A stretch of 64,000 nucleotides of DNA from Tubiluchus corallicola (lineage: Eukaryota > Priapulida > Priapulimorpha > Priapulimorphida > Tubiluchidae). The notes under the pieces were generated by a model, which was given only the letters and a program-made list of their open reading frames with translations, did not search any database and was not told the DNA's origin. Below, in pieces: positions 11,801 to 26,913 of the stretch. Where the stretch lies: positions 87,501 through 151,500 of the forward strand of contig JAQGDQ010000518.1 in assembly GCA_030141605.1 (NCBI GenBank), given 5' to 3'. The translations under genes were made by a program, and so were the position numbers. Within the stretch, counting starts at the first letter, position 1. Every line of letters starts with the position of its first letter.

Positions 11801-14800
11801 AGTATGAAGCTGTAAAAATTCAACTTTGCAGGGCACTTGCTTTTAAACTATTGTATTTTAAGTTTTCGTCACATTCTTTCTGTGCCCCCCTTAATTTAGA
11901 ACTTTTCAAGCAATCAAATTACCCTTGCCAGTACAGCGAACTCTGTATTCTTTTATACTCTCTACATATGCTTGAACACTGCTGTGAAATATGAAGAGTA
12001 ATCTGATTACTTTATACAAAAATGAACCCCGTTTTAATTTCGACCCAATTAATAAAGTAGGAAAAAAGTCAAAATGATTAAATACTATTACACGCCTAAC
12101 TTAGGATATGTGTAAATGCAAAACCGTATAAGAAAAAGAACATACAAAAGCAAGACTAAGTTTGATACCATTATGTACGCATTCTTGTTAAGAAACTTTA
12201 AAAACTTCTCCAAGCACCAGAAGAAACATCGCAGGCACTTTAGGCAGAATCTAGCTATTGTATTCTCAGCACCACGGAGCTTATAGTCCAGGTATTCAAG
12301 TAAAACTCGAAACATTCTCACTATGGCTATTAATAACGATCCAAATGCTAAAGAACCCAAATGATACCTGAAAAATATACTTGCCTCATTATAATTTTGT
12401 GTGCAACAAACAAAATTAATGCAGAATTAGTTTTGTGCACAACATAATGTATGATGTATTGTAATATATATACACATTTATGAGCAGACTACAAAACACA
12501 AGACATTACTTCAATAGACTAAAAAAACTCAGAATCAAAAATCTTAATCAGTATCATCAAAAAATGTAGCAACATCTGATTTCCAGTAACATTTAACATA
12601 GCTATTGTTATAAAAATCTTAAAAGACAATCAATGTATAAGAATTTAATTATTATTGGCATATACATTACTTTAGAATGACATACACATAACAAAACAAC
12701 AACAAAATACGAAAGTATAAAACAGAGCTATTACGTTACAGCTATAGAGCCAGTTTCTGTATGATGCAATTTCTTTCATGACAGTAAACTATATCAAAGT
12801 GTTTACACTACCTGTTTTGCCTTCTACCAAACTCATCAATGAAGTAACAGGTTGATGTAGCTTTAAATTGCACTCACGTACATGTTTAGATCACATAAGA
12901 GCTTTGAATCAGCATACCGTAATGCTCTTCCTAAAGCAGCCGATACCGGCATCGCAGGAACGTCTTTAGGCTTCTTCCACGCCCAGTACCAAGATGCAAA
13001 TGCCCCAGCAAGTGTCATCTGTCCCAGTGCAATGATGAAGAATATCAACCAAAACCACATGAAACCATTGTAGATTTGAAACCAAAAGATGTTTCTATAC
13101 AATGAGAATGATTGAGGTAAAATTTTGATGAAATAACAGGCAGTACATGGAGTTCCGTGAACGAGTTAAATTCTGCCATTAGACATTTGACGTAGATGTA
13201 CAAACATGATGCACATGAACACCATCGCATAACCGTGGAAAGCTGCTTAACTCCTTCAGGACCGCACCATTCAAAACAGATCTATGACTTATCTGCTACT
13301 GTATGAACACAGACATAACTAAATGATTACAAATTAGGTATTGTTCTATTCAAGGGAATCTCGGCTATCCAATCACACTATTTGTTTAGACATTTATAAA
13401 TGATTTAGTTGGATAAAATTTAAAAAAACACACCGTTTTCAGGCACTCCAACCAAGCGGATTGAGCAGCTTAGTCAGATGTACACTTATGTGATCATACA
13501 CACTAATTTTTTGATCGGCTGTTTACTACAACCCAAGGGAACAGTCTGCTGTACAGAGCACCAGGAAAAGCCAATTGATTAACCAAGGAGAAATTAAGGT
13601 AATTTCATCTTTTAGCAGAAATTTCTCCTTAAAAGTAGAGTAGACTTGAGGCCAAGGTGTATCAGAATGTTGTGTCTGGATAGTTGAAATTTTCTGCATT
13701 AACCGATTTCAAACAAGTGCTACTGTACATTGGTATAGCGCAAACACTGCAGTTACCAAAAAAAAAAATTTCCACTTTTTTAACAAAAATCAATTTGTAA
13801 TTTGTCTAAAGTAAGCAAATGCATTTCACGCATAATTTTGCATGAAAGTCAATCGTGTGAGGAGTAGAAACCTACAAAAATTATCAAATATAGCATAAAT
13901 GCTGCTTAGCGGAAGCAGTTTTTCATGAACCCATGCAAAATGCAGCAAACGCTTATGATCCTGAAGGAGTAAATGTAAAAAAAATTAAATGAGGCAAGTC
14001 ACTTACTGTGAGTAGAAATCTCCGCCATATCCAACAAAGATACAATTTGTAGCATTATCATCAGTATACTCCTAAAACATAGTTAATATAATCACTATTG
14101 TCATTGTCATGATTATTGTCATCATTAACATTTCTTGCTTCTCTGCTGTCAAAAATCAAGTTAAGACAGCAATTATAAAACAGCAAAGAAATAGCAACTG
14201 TGGCATGAATGATGATGATCATGAAAAGGTCAAAGGTTAAGTGTATCAGACAACACATTTGTGTACACTTGACAATGCCTCGCAATCCATGCTGTTGTAA
14301 TAGTGACAATTTTAGCGGCAGCTAGAACCTTACCTAGTTCGTTTTTCCTTGTTCTCAAGCAAGATCCTGCCAGTAAATTACTCTATGCACAGACTAGTGC
14401 ATAATCAAGTAAGGTCCAGGCAAAACAACTGAAGTTATTGAACTGATGCAGCTTTGCTTTACATACATCACGTAGTTAAAATATGTTGCTGCGATTCGCT
14501 TAACCTTTGACCTACAGCAACTGTGTGTGCGCGCAACAAAACTGCGAAAAGGCTTATTCTAATGCACCGTGAAAGGTAATGTAAAAATGCCCTTTTAGAA
14601 ACATGCTCTCATTTTAATAAAGTTTTATTACTATCTGTTACAACAGCAAGAGTTAATGCACCTTTGGAAGTTATCAGTAGTAGCTACCATAGTCACAGCA
14701 GCAACAACAGTAATGTCACAAGGGAACTAACTATCAAACATAAAAACATGAAATGGTTAAAAGGCTTCATTCAAGACTGTTCCCCCCATTATATGGAATC

Positions 14801-17800
14801 AATACTTACATCAGGATTACACTTTGTTCCCTCTAAGTCACCCGAGGTATTTACAAGTATATACTGCTGCGTTCCAGATGATGCTAAAAAGCTGATAAAA
14901 TGTTAAGGTTATAACATTGGAGCAAAACCTTTTCCATAATTAAACAGGCAACCACATCTGACAATAATTTTGTACCTATCTCTACAGGAGGTGATACATG
15001 TAGGCGATGCAAACATCAGTTTATAATAAATAACTTAAATATAACATGTTTTCATTAGTTATAGTAACGTATACTATTGTTTTGCTAACTTAATGCAAAC
15101 TATTTTGTAAGCATGCTGGACCTGGCACAGTGAAGATAGTGACTTAGAAGTCACAACATACAACTAGAGCGCAGTACAGTAAGTCCTTGCTTAACGACTT
15201 CCCCTTTAGCAACATTTCATTTTAACTACACTGAACATTTGACACAGTTTTTATGCTTAACGACGCACTGTTTGGTTTTAGCAAAGATTTTTTTATTTTG
15301 TCAACAACTTCTCTACCTAATTTAAAGCAATAAAACAGTACATATTGCATTATTGCATTCTAAAAACATACCAGTAACATAAAAAGTGCAATTATTAGAG
15401 AAGTATACGTTTTTGCTTCCGAATTGACCACTAAGTGCTAGCCGTTTGTATTAAGTGAGATCTGGGAGCAAACTCTATGCAAGGAATTTTGCCTGTATTC
15501 CTGTTGCTATAGTAGCCAAACTAGACAAAATGTCTAAGGTTTAGCTTTGACTCTGCAGCACTGGTTATTGTTTAACTGCTGCCTACACTTAAATGTTGAC
15601 AAAAGAGAAACCACTAGCAGGTAAGACATATACAGGTGGTTTCAAGCAAACAGAAAGAAATTAGTCAGTAGAAACGTGAGTAAAACTCATAAAACTTTTA
15701 ATTTATATGATTTAAGCAGCATTGATTTTTGCCTGTGGATCACATCTCAATTCTTATACATTACATTCTATGGACAACTTGGCTTCCTCTAACAATGTTT
15801 AGCTTGATGTAGCCTTTTGCTGGAATGCATTAGCGTTGTTAAGTGAGGACTTACTATATTCATTTTCACAGAAAACACATTCTATGCCCATCTAATGACT
15901 AATAACTTACTGCTGTTATTCTTTCAGTAAATTCAACGAAAACAAGAAAGTTCATTAAATGAACTAAAAACTGGGTTTCGCGATGTATGCGACATCGGTG
16001 ACTCTCTGAAAAAGTCAAGTTCCCACAGTAGCCAAATATGCTCCAAAAGTTCCCCAAATATTTGCAAAATATGTCGCCAATTATTTGTGACATTTGACAA
16101 CAAATTCAAAATCTGCAAAAACTTGGAAAGAATTTCGAGATGCTTTTAAGAATGCAACAGCAACTTTACAGCTATTTTTAAAAATGTTTGCAACACTTTG
16201 GGGAATCTCAATTGTCTTGTACCTCTTTCTGCAAAAGGCTCACTAAAATGTTATAAAATGAACAACAATATATTCTCACGAATGCTGCCAAAGTCGCTAA
16301 ACAACTGCAAATGTCACAAAGATGGTGCGCAAATTTTGTGCGACATTCTCGTGCTTGTCACACCTTTTGTTTTAGGAAAGAGTCCAAAATTTGCAAAAAA
16401 GTGGCAAAAGTCATGCGAAATTATTTAAAACTTTCGGACGACTAAACACAGTTGTGTGAATTTTTTAAAGTAAGTTGTGTACTTTGGTCATCGCAGAAGA
16501 GTCGGATTTCCATGAAACCCTGGTTTAAGGAAAAAAGCATTTTAGGTTAAATAACCATGGCAATGAATCACGACTCACAACAGAAAGAAGTGGAAATAGA
16601 AAGAAAGACTCTAGTAGAAAAAAGTCAATAACAATGAAAAAAAAGCAATGCAAACATCCAGAAAGATCAACAGCATAAATTCTACATAAATAACAGAATT
16701 CTTATAGTAATTGCAAGGATACACTGCTGTAGCAATCCAATACAGAAATGCTATTATTTGCAGAATGAATGTAAAAATTGGAAAAAACAGTGAAGACAAA
16801 ATCTGACCAACAGCCCTGGAAAAGTAAAATGAAACATTTTAGCAGCTGGTAAACTATGCAACTGAATCTAACCAAACCGTACAGACACAAAATTAATGGA
16901 AACGGTATATTTGGCAAAGAGCGCGTGCGATCAGAGTTAAGCACTGCTTAGCCTGGTTAGCTAACGGGATTGTGACAGACGGAAACATTGTTGAGAGTTT
17001 TGTAGTCTCTCCTGCCACAGACTATTTTATTTGTTACAGGAAGATGCATAAGCATCTGAGCATGCCTACTTCATCCTATCCACCTTAGTGTCTTGCTTCA
17101 CATAATTAGCATTGATAAGGAACTAGGTTCCTGTCTTGTCACACCATATGCATTTAGTAGGCCATGCTACTCAGTGCTGATTTATAAATGTAGAATTGTA
17201 CAAAAATGCAAATAGTCTTCCCAGTTCATGGAAGAACACAACTGTGTCATACACACAGATGCTCATTTACTAGTCTCCAGGAATAAGTATGATTCCTGTA
17301 CTTCTGCCTGTACAAGCATTTCCTGTTCACTTGTTTAGCTCAATCTTAACTTTACATGCTTTCACTTTCTCTCTAGGAAAGGACAAGTCACTTAGCAGGT
17401 TTGGTATATTTTATTGTTATCACTTAGCCTTAGAAAATATAACAAGGAAATTTGTATAAAACTGTCTACAGAGCATAAAGTTAATCTACACTACCACTGC
17501 ACGGAATTTTCGGGTGCAGTGGTTGCCGCTGTTCATTTGAAAATTATGACGAACTGGTGGACTTCGTGACTTTTTGTAAGAGCACCGTGGTAATCCTTAA
17601 GTGCGATCAGGTTAAAATAATGCAAACTTCTTCACCTTGCTTAGTATTCGCACAGAAATATCATAAAATTAGTTGTCTATTTTTTTGCAAAAACTTCTTA
17701 TATCTTTGACACTGTGCACTGCATATGAATAACGTCATTGGTGGAAAAGTGGCGTTGAAAATGGAAGCGCCCAAGCGTGAAATGATCGCGACTTTAAAGT

Positions 17801-20800
17801 GATTTTACTAATTACGCAAGATGCTTATCATACTTTTATTACTAAATCCTTCTAACATTTTCCATGATCTTGAAATAAGCTTGACTCTCCAGAAGGCTTG
17901 GCTTTTACTTTAAGTTAGAACGTATACTTACTTGCTAGCTTCGCTAATCAACTCAATAGCTAATGATATGCGGTTTGCCAAGACCAGAATTATTAGCAGC
18001 AGAATCACCAGAATCACAGACAAAGTTATACCTAAAAATGACACAATTATCAAATTATGATTATTAAGAATATAGCCAAAAAATGGCAAACTTGGATACA
18101 AGCAACAAGAACTCTTCACAAGCCAAGGGAGGAAGTACTGGCCACTTGGAAATGGCGCATAGGGTATAATTTCACATTATGACATGTAACATAAAGGTCA
18201 TGTTGTGTACAAAGTGAAGTAAAACCAGATCTGGCTAGTAAGTTGATAGTGAATGCAGAGAAATCTAGCCCTAGAGTGGCTTTGTCTGCCAAACAACCCC
18301 AGACATTTTCCTCTACGAAAACTGTATATGCATGGGAATAGGAAGCGTTTCATTTGGCTCAGGGTTTTTTCTCAAACGGTTTCGTGGTACTTGTTAGATT
18401 ATGGCTCTGCTAGGAAGGATCAGCATTAGGCATTACTAGTCTCTGTGCTGAATTACCAGCATGTGTCAAACTATCTGTAACATTCTAAAGATCTGTCATG
18501 GGAAAAAATACTCAACCAATATCCATTTCTGGCTTGGTTGATTACGACTGTAACGGGATCTAATGTGCTTCTGTAAACATTCATCAAAAACGACTTAAAG
18601 GACAAGAAAAGGTGTACCTGATGTACCTGTTTCAGAAAAAATTATATTATTTACAACATTTTTATGCATATAGCGTACTCACGTTAAAAGGAATTTTTGT
18701 TTGTTTTCATTTTGAATTTCTTGCAATACTGTTCCGAAGTTGCCATTACATGACATCACTTATACAAACATAAATCAGGGGAAGAAAAGGCAATGTTAAA
18801 TTATGTCCCAAAAAACGTTCCATGCAAAGTTATATTACTTAGAATTTCGCTTACCCGCTTGAAAGACATGTGTAACTAGAAATGATAATTTAAACAGTTT
18901 GTGCCAATTGGTAAAATGCTGCTGGCTCCAGTGTGCACTACTCAGTAACCAAAAACGTATTTTTAATTTTACTGACAAGTAAAAGTAATTTTTAATTTAA
19001 CTTAGTTAGTAACATATACGCTACGAACGCTCTGATTATTTTTTCAATGTTATCTAAACTTGTTTCAAATAACCTACCATCAAAGAGGTAGGTTAGACTG
19101 CGCCTAACAGTCATCGCAGGAGTTTAAATTTACATGTTTTATACAGCGTTACTGCCGATGTAAGCCCTGCATGCAAAAAGGCAGTACTAAGTGATATAAA
19201 ATTTCAAGACGAATTTTTTAAGCTTGATGTAAGTGGAGGGTTTTCTTGTCCTTTAAAGTCTTTAACAAAATGAATAACTGCAACGACGATGAAGAACCAC
19301 CTTATAAAATTTCTGTTTAACAAGTATTGCAATTTGAGAACATCAGTGTCAAATAAGTTATTTCTCCAAAACCACCAAATGACCACCAAAACCACCACGT
19401 TTAAAAATAACTCAAACCCTACTTGTATAATCTACGTATTCAGATTTGCAACGATACTTCCCTAACCCTAACGCAGCCAGTTCACCACATAAACGTAACA
19501 TAAATGTACCAGGAGGCCTACTTATAAAAGTCTATTTCACAATAAACAGCAGCCAAAGAGAAACAAAAATAAGCTGCGAATTAACTAAACGCTTTAGCTA
19601 GTTCTCAAGCTTCTATACTAATATGGCAATGTTTAGAGAAAGTATGAAGCCAGTCAAGAAAAATATTCTTACCAAATGCCAGCCAAGTAGTTTGAAGACC
19701 CAGATAGGCATCAAGATTTGTAGTGAAGCCAATTTCAGTATAAGAAGAATCAGCACCTTCCACGTCTTCCAAGTCAACGTACGTCTTGAAACAATAATAA
19801 CAACCTGAAATGAACAAGTAAATCACGTGAGGTGCCCTGGCATTCACATAAAAACTATGTAATAATTTGCTATAAGTAATCTGAAAAATGCTATTTAAAA
19901 GCGATTTCAATCTTTTTTTTCATTCAAGAGTTCATCTTGCTCTTCTTTCTATGGCTTATTATCACGAATGAGAGAAAGATGATTTCATAGTGCCTCATAC
20001 AAGTGTTCAGTGTGTTTCACTTGATCTGCCTATAGAGAAATATCAAAAGAAAGGAAAATATGCAATGCTGAACTTTAGTAAAGACTTAAAGACCAATTTT
20101 AATGTTTTCTAATTCAAACGGAATTGAAGGAACAAAACAAGAGATATCCCAAAGACAATTACATAAAATGTAACAAACAAAACAACAAACAAAATCCTTC
20201 TTTTACGATGGATATTTCAGTAAGTAATTTAAAGAATTTTGGATACCAAGAGTGAAAAATACAAATGATGAAAAACTACAATAACTACTGCTATGAATGT
20301 GCCATATAATACATGACACAGCACAACAATAACAAAAATAACAACAACAACAATGACAAAAACAATAACAACAACAACAACTTCCATCAAACAAGTATTT
20401 TGTTATAAACCACAAAAACATGTGCTGAATTTTTCAAAAAAAATTAACCAGAAATTTCAGATGGGACTTTACAGATATTTTTGGTATCAGACAATTTCGC
20501 TCTTCATGATATGAAACAGTCCTAACCAATTAATTGATTCTGATTTTTGTGTTTGTTCTACATACTGACAACAGCGAGTAAATAAACTCTAGGCATTAAT
20601 TCCTCCCTGCTCATGCTGCAAATCCTTAACCAGAAGAAAAATATTTCAAGGTTACTGTACTAACGTTAGTCTGCTTATCATATTTCATTAGTCTTAGCTC
20701 AAAACTTATACAATGTGATTATATTTCATAAACATTTTATATAACTTTAAAACTGGTTTCTGCAAAATGTAAAAAACATACCAACTCCAAGAAGCGCTAC

Positions 20801-23800
20801 CATTCCCACCAGGCTAATCCACACGATCAACCATGCCAAGCATCTCATTAATATAATCCACAATAATGAGAACAGCATGGTGAATACTAAGCCGCTATAA
20901 ATAAATTAAACATTTAAATTATGAGTATAAATGATTACAAATTACATAATCATTTATAAATTCAATTATACATGCAAATGTAAGTGAGACAAGTAAACTA
21001 TAGGCCATGTGAATCTCTTAGCCTTCTGTTCCACAAAAAATTCAGTAGCAATTTAAACTGTACCATGTACACAAAAACCAATGGGTTTTAATTCATATGT
21101 GATTAAGCCACAAGAGTATGAAGTGAGGTTGACACCAAACCGGCCCACCACAGAGGTGGCTAGCTTAAATCAGACATGACCCACATTTTCTTTTTCTAAA
21201 CAAAAATGGGTTTTTATGCTCTTCCAACTCCAAGGTGATTACTAGAAGGTAGTATATCAACACTACTTTACAAAATCATGAAATTCCATATTTATTGATT
21301 CGCAACAGGCAGATTATTACGAAAGACAATATGGTTAGTTAAATGATAAAATATTTTGGAATATCTTGAGAATTTTAAGTGTCTTGTTAATAGAAATTAG
21401 CAACACTTACATAAGTATAAGCCACCATGAGTCAACAAAATCCTGAAAAATTTTCTGTCCAAGACTCTGCAGGTTCAATGCTTCAGAAATCCAACTAAAG
21501 TATAACAAAATAGACGAACATGTAGGTGAACATGAACATAGAAGAATATGTATGTGGAACATGAACAGAATAAATAGCTTAAAAAGAAAGGGATTTAAAA
21601 TGTCTATCGTGAGTGTCTTGTTGTACATTTATTTAATCTAACAAAATGTTTCTATAAGAAACATGATTCCTGGGGTACATGAGTATGTGCAACGACTTTG
21701 CACAAATCCAGAAGTGAGCTTCAGCAAATGGACAGAACAGTAAGTTCGATAATTGTGATTTACTACACAATGCCTACTGCCAATGGTCATCAGTGGAAGA
21801 TGAGCAAAAAGTTGCACTAAACCCCAGGAGGTGCATTTGCCAACTTATTAAAAGGTTTATCCGTGTTTAACAAAAACAAAAAGTGAGCATCAGAAAACGT
21901 CGTCTCTACTCCAACCTCAATCAAATATAATGACTAAAAGTGAACTAGATCATGCAGGTGACAAATTCAGGTGAATGAAGACAACGTGCCACACAATTTA
22001 GAATAGATAACTGGGTTCACAGCTCAATCATGAGCCATTAAAGCCAAAATGATTTCATCTAATGTGTCTATTTGTATTCACATTACATTTGGCAAACTTA
22101 TTCATCAACTTTGGTATCATATTACGTTTGGCAAAATTATTCATCAACTTTGGCATAATATTACATTTGGCAAACTTATTCATCACGTTTGGCAAAATTA
22201 TTCATCAACTTTGGTATCATATTTTTAAGAACTGTCCAAAACACGTTCAGATTACTAGAATTTCAGGTGCTTCAAATGTCCTTCATCATCTTTAAAAATT
22301 TACTTAAATTTAATAGCACTTACAACTGGAAATGTAAGAAATGAGCAATTTGACTGCTGAGTGTACAATACATAAGAATTTTATTGGCATCAAACTTGAC
22401 TTCATATGTGTACAGTAGCAATGACACAAAGCTTAAAACGTAGAAACAAAAATTCTCAATTACTGAGTACGAGTTTACCATAAGATGAACAAAGTTGATT
22501 AACAGCAAAGAAAATTGAAAATCAAATTAATGAGGATATAACTGTGACCGAGGCCGATTCAGTAGATCTATGAGATATTTTTCTCGCGTAAACTTAAATA
22601 GTAGTTTTTTTGAAGTCGCGCTAAATCTCCAGATTTTCGCAAGTTTTTCGATTAGTTGGTACTGTTAAACCATGCCGTCGGATCTGAGTGACAATCTCTT
22701 TCTCTTTACATGCACATGGTGAAGTTAACCGGACAAGTAGTGACAGATTAACCATAGTAGTAACGTGTTATTTATTATCATATAAAGGATAATTACAGTG
22801 TGAATTAGTGTTCTTATTGCTATTGAGTGCTTCAAGCTACTGTGTGTTAATCTTGAGTGAACGGACTATTGGTTCCGAAGCAATAACTGATCATTATATC
22901 ATTATACCTACTTTTTATTACTACGAGTTTAAATCTAGACTATTTGTCTATGTAAAATCACCAATGAAAGACTACAATTGGTCTATAGCGGAATTCACTA
23001 TCGATTAAGGTGAACTCGACCAGTGGAAGTGAATATTTATTCAGACACCGTAAAAGAGGAACGTATGAAATGCCTTATGAATGGAAAAAGAAGACTTACA
23101 TAGTTCCATCTTCCATCTCAGATAATGTGACGTCATTACCTTCCTGATCAGTAACAGTTTCACCATTAATAACTAAAGTACTATTTTCCTCGGGTTTCTC
23201 TGTATTGATATCATCATCAAATATTTGAGGTATGCACCTACCTAGAACTGCAAAGTTAAGAACTGATTATAAAATGAAAAATCAATCACTCTGCCTAAAA
23301 TCACCATTAAACGTTGTCGATGTTATATTTGTGAAGTTATATTTTGTAATTAAATTTTAATTTTACGCTATGTAAATATGTAACTTTTACCTCTTTTATT
23401 CAGTTTTTAAAAAAATTAACTTTCGTAATTTTCTTTCTAGTTTAACGCTATTGCCTACATCAGTCTTTGACTGGTTATACATATAATATTTTCATGTATT
23501 TTATCATACCTGTAAATGTGTATAATTTATGCAATAAAGATTTTATATATATATGTACAGACTTTGTTTATATATATATAAACAAAGGTTCATTCAAAGT
23601 ACAACTCATAATACATGGTGCACAATTATGATTAATAATTAGGGGACGCACACAAGAGTTTAGGTACTTTGATTTCTGCTCACAGACGAAAAAACTTTTT
23701 ATCATGTGTATCAGTAGAAATAACTAGAGAACCCTCAGTCAAGGGGCATAATTGCTTCGATGAGATTAACATAGTTTGGGATTACCACAAAGATGTATCT

Positions 23801-26745
23801 TCTGCATTGACACTTAAAATGATACTAAACTTGTGAGAAAAACAGCTGCCATCATATAGAACATGTGGCTGGTTGAGGTTAGAATTTTATACAGACAGAA
23901 CTGGAAGGTTAATTTTTAATGGAAAAAATTTTCAACATGTCCGAGTTACTGGCTGATTCACAGATTAATTTAACGACAGCATGTGTGCGTACAAATACTT
24001 CTTTCCAGAGAAGCCCTACAATTGGAACGGTCTTAGAACTTCAAATAACCATGCCCACAAGACGTTAGTAAGTGAAATACCATACACAGTTCATATGGCG
24101 GGCGTCCAAATGAAAACGCGTTACTGATTATTGTTATCTGGAACCTTAATAATCAGTGGTAATTCATTCGGCTGCATAAGATGATCTGTTATAACAGCAT
24201 GAGTTGTTATACATGAATCTTTAAAAAACTGTAAAAATCCGAATCTGCACTCATTGATTCAAAAACTTATAGACTCCGAGCTTCAATCATGTCCTACCAC
24301 TGTTCAAGGTATCAATGTATCAAAACAGTGATGACAGCAGACAGACAGAAGGAATAATTCTATAGTTGCCCACTTCATCGGGGGCAATTATAAAAGCAGT
24401 AAAAAACCACGCGACCATTGGTTATGATGCATGGCTCAGACTTGATTAGCTGACAACTGTACCCTTTCTTAAAACATGTATACACATTACTTTACATAGG
24501 AATTTGAGCCTGAATGCTCTACTAACTGACCTATTTAGCACTGCTTGCTAAAATGATTTGTTAATGCAGATTCACTAAAAATAAGAATTTGTGACACTAA
24601 TGCACAAAAAACACATTTTTTTAGAAAAATATAGCGTAAATTTATGATATTAGTAACCATGAAATTAAATATTTCGATGTAATTCAGAGCCTCCAAAAAG
24701 TTATAAAAATACAGCAAATGCTCCAAGGTTCTGCCTTGAACCCTTTTGGAGGTCTTAAGGCAGCTTCCCAATCTCTTCAGCTGGTATGTCATTCCTTAAA
24801 ATTACAGTATGCACTTGGAGTTATATTTTTAAAGTTCAAGCTCTGTAGAAACTTACAGTCATGAACACAAAACTGGGTTCTAGAAACTAACTTAAAAGTT
24901 TGAAAACTGCGACAAATACAAGGATCAGTCACTATGTACTTCACACAACTGAAACCAGGTACATCCTGCAACACAGATGCATATATCTCCGGATACTTGA
25001 GCTTGAACTTTTTTGAACCAACTAGGGTTTTTGAACAAGGTTTACTATTACCCGCATGCTAGAAATTAGAGTTAGGATTAGGATTAGTATTAGGGTTAGG
25101 GTTTAGGTTAAGGTCAAGGTTAACGTTAAGGTTAGGATTACGATTAGGGTAATTAGAATGTATCGGGAATCGTAAACTCCTTCCGAATTTTGATGTTTAG
25201 GCATGTTTTTGAAAGTCTTGTTTCATTTTTTCACATTTTTCATTACTTTCTCAGAAGTTCTTCTTGATATAATGTCCGCTCGTATCTTTTTCAACTCCAT
25301 CTCGTATCTTGCTCAACTCACAAAATTAGAATGTGTTATATAATCTCGAGCTCGTCACAATGGCAAATAACTATTTCACTGATTATATCCAAAGTGTTAA
25401 AAAACTTACGTGCCACACTCTTAAAGTAATATGGAGCACAATCACCATCTCTGACTAGTTGTTCTTTAGTCTGAAATAATAGAAAACTACTATATCAAAA
25501 AAGATATTCAGATTTTTTGAAAAATACAAGACTGTATGATGATTGTGTATAAAACATTGCACAATTTGTACCACAACACTTTAAGCTGAAACATGAAAGT
25601 TCAATTACTATTACTAACATTATTTATTTTCGAACACAATGTACAGATAAGTTATATAAGTGGTTCAATTAAAAGAAATTAGTAGACTAGTAGTGAAAGT
25701 AAAAATAAATATTAAACACAACAATAAAAAACAAGCACGGATATTATTTACACACAAGAAGACAAAGCAATTAATTTAGAAAGACACCACATATTCTAAC
25801 ATTTCTCTCAATTGATACTTTGATAAAAATTAAAATTCTTGTTTTCAATACAACTTATAAAATCTCTGGCTAAGGTTATTGTCGCTAGCTACGAGAAACT
25901 TAACTCGCATCTTTTTACAATTTTACGAGATAATACATGAAAATTTCTAAATACATCTTTTAGGGTAACATTATTTTCTATAAGAATTTTATACAGGTTG
26001 AAACCCATTATTGAGTTTATGTCACATAACGTATGTTTGGCTATAAAGTTAGTTGTCGAGTTACTACTATTATTATATGCTACATAGAATTTATGAGACA
26101 GTTTTGCAAAGTGCTTACTAGGCTAAATGGTACATGAAGGGTTTTCTAGAAATTCTGATACCGTAGAATAAATAACCAATGCTGCATAACTGATAGTGAG
26201 AACACCTTTCTTACTTTATTAAAAAAATAATTGTCAATGGGGACCTGCTAAAGGTACCTGCAGGAGGGCGTTACGGAATGGTCTCTAAGAATGGGTCAAA
26301 TATGCTTTATCTAAGAAATTGACATTAACAAAACAGTAAATTCACCTCTGCAGCATGCAGTAAATTGATGACCACACAAGTTGACACCGACTGCATCATT
26401 ATTGTTATAATTATATTTGTTGACAGCCAGGACTGAAAAACCAGGGCTTGTACCCTAAATGTTATTCGTTATTTGTGTGTTGCGTCTTTACCTGTATTGT
26501 TGCAAGTGTAAGTCGTTAAATAGCGTCTTTGTCTTTTGTCACTTTATTCAACAATAAAAGAAATCTTGTTTGCATAAGTGGCCAAAATAAGTAAATAAAT
26601 TTGCACATTGCAAAAAAATTTCAGACAAAACATCATTGCATTCTGTTTAACTCACTTTAAAGCAGTCACCAGGTTAATAGTGGGGTGGGGTGAAGAAGAG
26701 CATATAGATAGATTGAAAGACAGAGAAAGAGAGGGGAGGGGGAGG

Positions 26746-26807
<62 letters not shown>

Positions 26808-26881
26808 GGAGAGAGAGAGAGAGAGAGAAACAGACAGACAGAGGGAGGGACAGACAGAGAGAGAGAAACAGAGGGAGAGAC

Positions 26882-26913
<32 letters not shown>

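Noticed and set aside
12882-13073. 63-codon plus-strand frame
   Set aside because: It is the antisense shadow of SLC44 exon 16.
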